A stretch of 64,000 nt of DNA. It comes from JBFIHF01 sp964411125 (lineage in GTDB: Bacteria; Myxococcota_A; Bradymonadia; Bradymonadales; Bradymonadaceae). The notes below the pieces were generated by a model. That model was not told the origin of the DNA. It was given only the letters and a program-made list of their open reading frames with translations, and made no database searches. Shown here one piece after another: positions 60,170-64,000 of the stretch (its first letter is position 1; the number at the start of each line of letters is the position of its first letter). Location: positions 35,996 through 99,995 of the forward strand of contig CAYPJU010000012.1 of assembly GCA_964411125.1 (NCBI GenBank), in the 5' to 3' direction. The translations under genes were made by a program, and so were the position numbers.

Positions 60170-61297
60170 TCAGTCGAGCACCGCGAGCAGCTCCTCGCCG
60201 AACTCGTCGACCTGCCACGGCAGGACGTGTCGCTTCGCGCGCAGTTCGGCCAGTGATGTCGGCGGATCCTCGGCGATCTCCGACACCGCCGCCGGACTCA
60301 GCACGAACTCGACTGGAATACCGAGCTCGTCCGCCAGCTTTCCGCGAAACTGCCCGATCGCCTTGGAACGCTCGTGCGTCTGGGGATCACGGCGGCTTCG
60401 CTCGCGCCGGAGCTTTGCCGGAGGCTCTTCTCCGGAACGCCCACGCTCCAGGGCGTCGAGAAGCCGAAGTCGTGCATCTCGGTCCACGATGTCCCCGAGC
60501 CCGCGGACGTCCTCGAGCTCGTCGAGGGTGCTCGGCCGGCGGCGTGCGAGGTAGATCAGGGTGCGGTTGTCGATGACGTGAAGCGCGGCGCGATCGAGCT
60601 CGTCACACAGTTCGTGACGAAACGCATAGAGCTGAGCGAGCGCAGCGCGCTCCGGACCACCGAGCTCCTTCGCCCCCTTCAGTCGCCGCCATCGTTCCGG
60701 ATCGAACGGCGTCTCTTCGTAGCCGCTCACAGAGACCACGTACTCCATCTGTTCGCCAAACGCGTCGATCCACCCCGATTCCACCAGCTCGGCGTGCAAC
60801 ACATCCCGCAAGGCGAAGAGGTGGACGGCGTCTCCCGCGGCATACTCACGCGCTTCGTCCGAGATGGGACGCTGCATCCAATCGTAGCGCTGGAACTTCT
60901 TCTGAACCTTCACTCCGACCAGTTCGCTCAGCAGCGCGTCGAGCCCGAACCGTTCGTGGCCGGCGAACCGCGCCGCGACCTGCGTGTCGAACACGTTCAC
61001 CGTGTCGACTCGAAAGTCGCGATCGAGCTCGCCGATGTCATTGCGGCAGGAGTGCATGATCTTCTGGATCGAGGGGTCCTCCAGCACCTCGAAGAACGGC
61101 TCCAGCTCTTCGACCGTCACTGCGTGCGGGTCGATCAACCCCACCCGATCGCGCTGCGCCGCCTGGATCAGGGCGACGACCGGATGGTAGCGGAAGAAGT
61201 GGTCGCTCTCCGTGTCGACCGCGAACACGTCGCCGTCCTTCAACCCGTCGAGAAGCTCCTCGATACCGGTCTCGCTGTCGATCCACGCACTCTTCAT
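60170..61297 (-). CDS. rnd: Ribonuclease D
   Basis: A 375-residue 3'-5' exoribonuclease. The DEDDy catalytic residues are in 'VFAVDTES' (Exo I), 'CRNDIGELDRDF' (Exo II, Asp) and 'YAAGDAVHLFALRDVL' (Exo III, where the Tyr and Asp lie). An HRDC domain follows ('LAQLYAFRHELCDELDRAAL' onward) and a second helical region at the end. The ATG at 61297 overlaps the tetR stop (ATGA) and has GAGAGG upstream. RNase D trims tRNA and small-RNA 3' ends. Confidence 0.93.
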   Translation of the reverse strand: MKSAWIDSETGIEELLDGLKDGDVFAVDTESDHFFRYHPVVALIQAAQRDRVGLIDPHAVTVEELEPFFEVLEDPSIQKIMHSCRNDIGELDRDFRVDTVNVFDTQVAARFAGHERFGLDALLSELVGVKVQKKFQRYDWMQRPISDEAREYAAGDAVHLFALRDVLHAELVESGWIDAFGEQMEYVVSVSGYEETPFDPERWRRLKGAKELGGPERAALAQLYAFRHELCDELDRAALHVIDNRTLIYLARRRPSTLDELEDVRGLGDIVDRDARLRLLDALERGRSGEEPPAKLRRERSRRDPQTHERSKAIGQFRGKLADELGIPVEFVLSPAAVSEIAEDPPTSLAELRAKRHVLPWQVDEFGEELLAVLD

Positions 61298-61881
61298 CCG
61301 TTCGCCTCTCGTTCCAAAAGCATCGCAGCCCATGTCGTCCGGGCTCTCTCGAGATCGTCGTTGGGAAAGACGCGGCTCGTGATCGCCTCGCTGTCGAACA
61401 TGTGCAGCAGGGAAAGTACCACGAGCGCCGCCCGCTCGGCAGAGACGTCTGGCAGAAGCCGCTCGGCGACGTCGGCCAGCGCTCCCTCGAAAGCGGCGAC
61501 CGAGGGCGCCACGGCCTCGCGCAGCTCTTCGTCGGTCCGGGCCGCCATCATCACCTCTTGCCACGCGGCATGCTCGGTCGACCTCGCGGAGGCTCGAACG
61601 AATTCGATGACCGAGGTCATCGAAATGTCCTGCGCCGGATCGAAGTACAACTGTTCGAGCCGCGCGACGTGCCTCCTGCAGATCTCGTCGGTAGCCTCCA
61701 CTACCAGCGCCGTGCGCGTATCGAAGTGGTTGAACAGGGCCCCCTGGGAGACGCCCGCTCCCGAACAAATCTTCGATGTGGACGTTCGGGCGTAGCCCCG
61801 CGTGGCGAGCGAATCGATCGTGGAGTCGAGCAGCTTGCCGATCGTCTCGCGGCGTCGTTCCTCGTTGGTACGGCTCGTCAT
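61294..61881 (-). CDS. TetR-family transcriptional regulator
   Basis: A 195-residue TetR-type repressor. The N-terminal helix-turn-helix contains 'YARTSTSKICSGAGVSQGAL' followed by 'FNHFDTRTALV', the typical recognition-helix and 'F.HF..K..L' pattern. The C-terminal helical ligand domain is variable. The ATG overlaps the amidohydrolase stop (ATGA) and the end overlaps rnd, so it probably regulates its own operon, with a substrate or product of the amidohydrolase a possible ligand; that is inference. Confidence 0.9.
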   Translation of the reverse strand: MTSRTNEERRRETIGKLLDSTIDSLATRGYARTSTSKICSGAGVSQGALFNHFDTRTALVVEATDEICRRHVARLEQLYFDPAQDISMTSVIEFVRASARSTEHAAWQEVMMAARTDEELREAVAPSVAAFEGALADVAERLLPDVSAERAALVVLSLLHMFDSEAITSRVFPNDDLERARTTWAAMLLEREANG

Positions 61882-63662
61882 GCTGCAGCTTCTCCAACTG
61901 TGAACCGGGACGGCGCACCGACCCGTCGTCCAACCGGGAGAAACGAACCGTACCGGCGGTCCACTCCGAATCCGTCGACGAACGTCTCCCCATCGTAGAC
62001 CAGCTCGCCGCCGATGATCGTCGCCAGCACAGCTCGATCGTTTCGGCGGACCATTCGCGATAGTCCCCCCATCGCTTCCATCGGGGCTTCATGGTAGGCG
62101 AGGACGCTTTCGTCGAGCCCTTCGGGGTCGATCACGACGACGTCCGCCCGATCGCCCACGCGGAGGTGTCCGGCGTCCAACCCGTGCCAGTCGGCGAGTT
62201 CACCGGTCAGCTTGTGCACCGCTCCTTCGATCGAAAGGATCGGCTCACCGCGCAGGTGCGAGTCTCGCACCATCTTCAGGTAGGCGATCCCGAAGTTGTA
62301 GAAGGCCATGTTGCGGACGTGCGCGCCGGAGTCGGCAAAGCTGACGTGTACGGACGGATGGGTCGTGAGGGCCTCGAGCTGCGCGCGCCGATGGTTCGCG
62401 ATCGTCGTCTTCCACCGGAGCCGCTTTCCGTGCTCCACCACCAGGTCGAGGAAGGCGTCGACGGGATGGAGCCCACGCTCGTCACCCACCTCCCCGAAGC
62501 TCTTCCCGACGATCGAGTCGTCGGGGGCTTCGACGATCGTCGCATCGTAGAAGTCGCGGTGCCAGACGCGAGGTGACCACCGCTTCTCGTAGTCTCTCCG
62601 AAACTGGCGGCGGTAGTCCTCGTCTTTCAGCAGCGCGTTTCTCTCCAGCTCGTCGGCCAGATGAAGGGCCGACTCCCCGGCCCCGAACTCCTCGAACACC
62701 ACCAGGTCCATGCCGTCTGCGTACACCTCGAACGGCATCGGGACGGTCTGCCATCGAAGATTCCCTTTCGTCAGCCTGTTCCATGCTTCGGTGACCGTGG
62801 TCACCACCGCACTCAGCCAGGGATCCGCCTTGGTATCCGCGGCCGAAATCAGCGTCACCTTCAACGGGTCCCGAACCCCGAACCCCGCGGTCTCGGCGAG
62901 GAACGCGAACACGTTGTACTTGGTGGTGATGTTGGGTGCGCTCTGTAGGATTCGTCCGCGCCGACGCAGGATGTCATGAAACTCCCGATACTCCCCCCAG
63001 GTTGCATACGTCGACGGGAGCCGGCTGGACCGGTAGCGCTCACCACCCACCTTGTCCCATGGGTTCGTCATGGTGGACATCCCGAGATATCCCGCGTCGA
63101 GGGCCTCCTCCAGGCACCGCTTCATCCGACCCATCTCCTCGGCCGTCGGTCGCTCACCGGGCGTCACGGACCTCCCAAGCCCCATCACCGAAGTCCGAAG
63201 ATCCGAATGGCCGAGATAGCAGGCGACGTTCGGACCGAGCGGCCGCCCCTCGAGCGCTTCCACATAGCCCCGAGGCCCCTCCCACGTGCGAAACTCTCGC
63301 AGCGTATCGAGCACGTGCTCACGCGGGAGCGCCTCGACTCGGGAGAACAAGTCGGCTGCATCCTCGGGTTCCGACAGGATGGTGCTGAGCGAGCAGGACC
63401 CCATGCAGATGGTCGTCACACCGTGGCGGACCGACTCTTCGAGGCCCGGGGCCGCCAGAATCTCGGCGTCGTAGTGGGTGTGCGTGTCCAGGAAACCGGG
63501 CATCACCCATTTTCCCTCTGCCTCGACCACGCGCGCCCCGGGCACCGGTTGCAGGTCGCATCCGATCTCCACGATCTCACCCGCCCGGATCGCCACATCC
63601 GCGTCGACGCCCCTTTCGCCCGTGCCGTCGAAAACTCGCCCGCCTCTGATCAACAAGTCCAT
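61878..63662 (-). CDS. D-aminoacylase/N-acyl-amino-acid amidohydrolase family
   Basis: A 594-residue amidohydrolase. GGAGG lies before the ATG. The metal-binding start 'VMPGFLDTHTHYDAEIL' carries the HxH motif, and 'ICMGSCSLSTIL' resembles the conserved Cys-containing segment of D-aminoacylases. Later features are 'HSDLRTSVMG' and 'TTIANHRRAQLEA', then 'SDSGAHVRN'-like 'FADSGAHVRNM' (metal Asp). The C-terminus returns to the small beta-domain ('LRVGDRADVVVIDPEGL', 'VLATIIGGELVYDGETFVDG'). Members cleave N-acyl-D-amino acids or related cyclic amides. It leads an operon with tetR and rnd. Confidence 0.88.
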   Translation of the reverse strand: MDLLIRGGRVFDGTGERGVDADVAIRAGEIVEIGCDLQPVPGARVVEAEGKWVMPGFLDTHTHYDAEILAAPGLEESVRHGVTTICMGSCSLSTILSEPEDAADLFSRVEALPREHVLDTLREFRTWEGPRGYVEALEGRPLGPNVACYLGHSDLRTSVMGLGRSVTPGERPTAEEMGRMKRCLEEALDAGYLGMSTMTNPWDKVGGERYRSSRLPSTYATWGEYREFHDILRRRGRILQSAPNITTKYNVFAFLAETAGFGVRDPLKVTLISAADTKADPWLSAVVTTVTEAWNRLTKGNLRWQTVPMPFEVYADGMDLVVFEEFGAGESALHLADELERNALLKDEDYRRQFRRDYEKRWSPRVWHRDFYDATIVEAPDDSIVGKSFGEVGDERGLHPVDAFLDLVVEHGKRLRWKTTIANHRRAQLEALTTHPSVHVSFADSGAHVRNMAFYNFGIAYLKMVRDSHLRGEPILSIEGAVHKLTGELADWHGLDAGHLRVGDRADVVVIDPEGLDESVLAYHEAPMEAMGGLSRMVRRNDRAVLATIIGGELVYDGETFVDGFGVDRRYGSFLPVGRRVGAPSRFTVGEAAA

Positions 63663-64000
63663 CGTCGTCCTCCGTGTTTGCCCCGTAAGGATAAGCAGCT
63701 GGTTTCGAAAAAGCGAGCGGTCGCTTTCTTTTTTTGAGCTGAGGGTTGTTTGCGGGGTGCGGGATTACGGCGACCCCAACTACCCCACCGGGCCACCCTT
63801 CCCACACCCTAACCCTCCCGTTGGGTTACTCAAAGGAGACCCGAAGTCGCCAAACCTCTGAAATTTAGATCTTTTCACCCAACACCCGACACCCCAACGC
63901 CCGGCCCCCCAACACCCGGCCCCCCAACACCCGGCACCCCAACACCCGGCACCCCCGCCCCCCAACACCCGGCACCCCCGCACCCCAACACCCGGCACCC
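63663..64000. repeat. Intergenic tail with minisatellite
   Basis: No credible gene in these 338 bases. From about 63876 to the window end, a unit close to CCCAACACCCGGCAC is repeated about eight times with substitutions (GACACC, GGCCCC, GGCACC variants), at the right edge of the window. Small ORFs across it are only repeats of Gly/Cys/Trp/Ala-rich peptide and are rejected. Upstream (63720-63870) is C-rich and lower in complexity than the coding DNA. Confidence 0.8.

Noticed and set aside
63478..63998. Small ORFs over the minisatellite end
   Set aside because: They encode repeated Cys/Trp/Gly or Pro/Thr peptides from the low-complexity DNA and have no start signals.

Overview
The window is 64 kb of GC-rich, densely coding bacterial DNA. 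It contains one 100-base run of N (53509-53608) and a low-complexity right end, so it is probably a draft or metagenome scaffold. The gene set suggests a member of the Myxococcota or a related delta-proteobacterial lineage, though no marker gene settles this. The supporting genes are a DUF1552/DUF1592-type secreted pair, a PUFA-synthase-like polyketide synthase, a type III secretion (T3SS) fragment, a sigma-54 activator, a cytosolic Hanks kinase, many lipoproteins, and FHA and P-domain proteins. I saw no tRNA, rRNA, CRISPR array, transposase or phage gene.

Layout. 1-1.7 kb: end of an unknown gene and an outer-membrane protein. 1.7-9.6 kb: an NtrC-type activator divergent from a PfaA-like synthase (KS-AT-ACP-ACP) and a KR-DH polypeptide in another frame, joined at a run of ten A. 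9.8-15.6 kb: overlapping T3SS genes sctI-sctJ-sctK-sctL-sctN-sctO, a small unknown gene, a Crp-like regulator and an unknown protein; the T3SS membrane and outer rings are not here. 15.6-19 kb: helicase HrpB and a BON-domain protein with a Gln/Tyr/Gly/Asn-rich tail. 19.3-28.2 kb: an operon of three large ClpABC-type AAA+ proteins. 28.5-29.4 kb: a two-gene YeeE/YedE-type transporter. 29.4-37.2 kb: secreted and lipid-anchored proteins around a LysR regulator. 37.3-51.4 kb: mixed housekeeping and envelope genes (ketopantoate-reductase-like, parvulin PPIase, Ser/Thr kinase, endonuclease I, GMC oxidoreductase, cold-shock protein, malate-synthase-like protein, RecQ), with a tandem palindromic repeat at 44.2-44.5 kb. 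51.5-54.4 kb: the DUF1552/DUF1592 pair. 54.7-63.7 kb: methyltransferase, acyltransferase, PDZ, FHA, YbgC thioesterase, RNase D, TetR and an amidohydrolase. The last about 125 bases are a minisatellite.

The most unusual locus is the three-gene Clp operon. All three products keep an intact second AAA+ module and an [I/V/L]GF tripeptide where ClpA and ClpC carry their ClpP-binding loop. Their first modules have altered Walker B motifs and none has a recognisable Clp-N domain. The two larger proteins end in long extensions that resemble the N-terminal coiled coil and PCRF domain of peptide-chain release factors, without the GGQ catalytic domain. I infer a hetero-oligomeric unfoldase with a ribosome- or RNA-directed adaptor; this has not been checked against databases. 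A second notable locus is the A10 run (in-frame heptamer A AAA AAC) between the two PKS frames, which could be a programmed frameshift or a homopolymer error. sctJ and hrpB both lack an ATG, GTG or TTG near the expected start.
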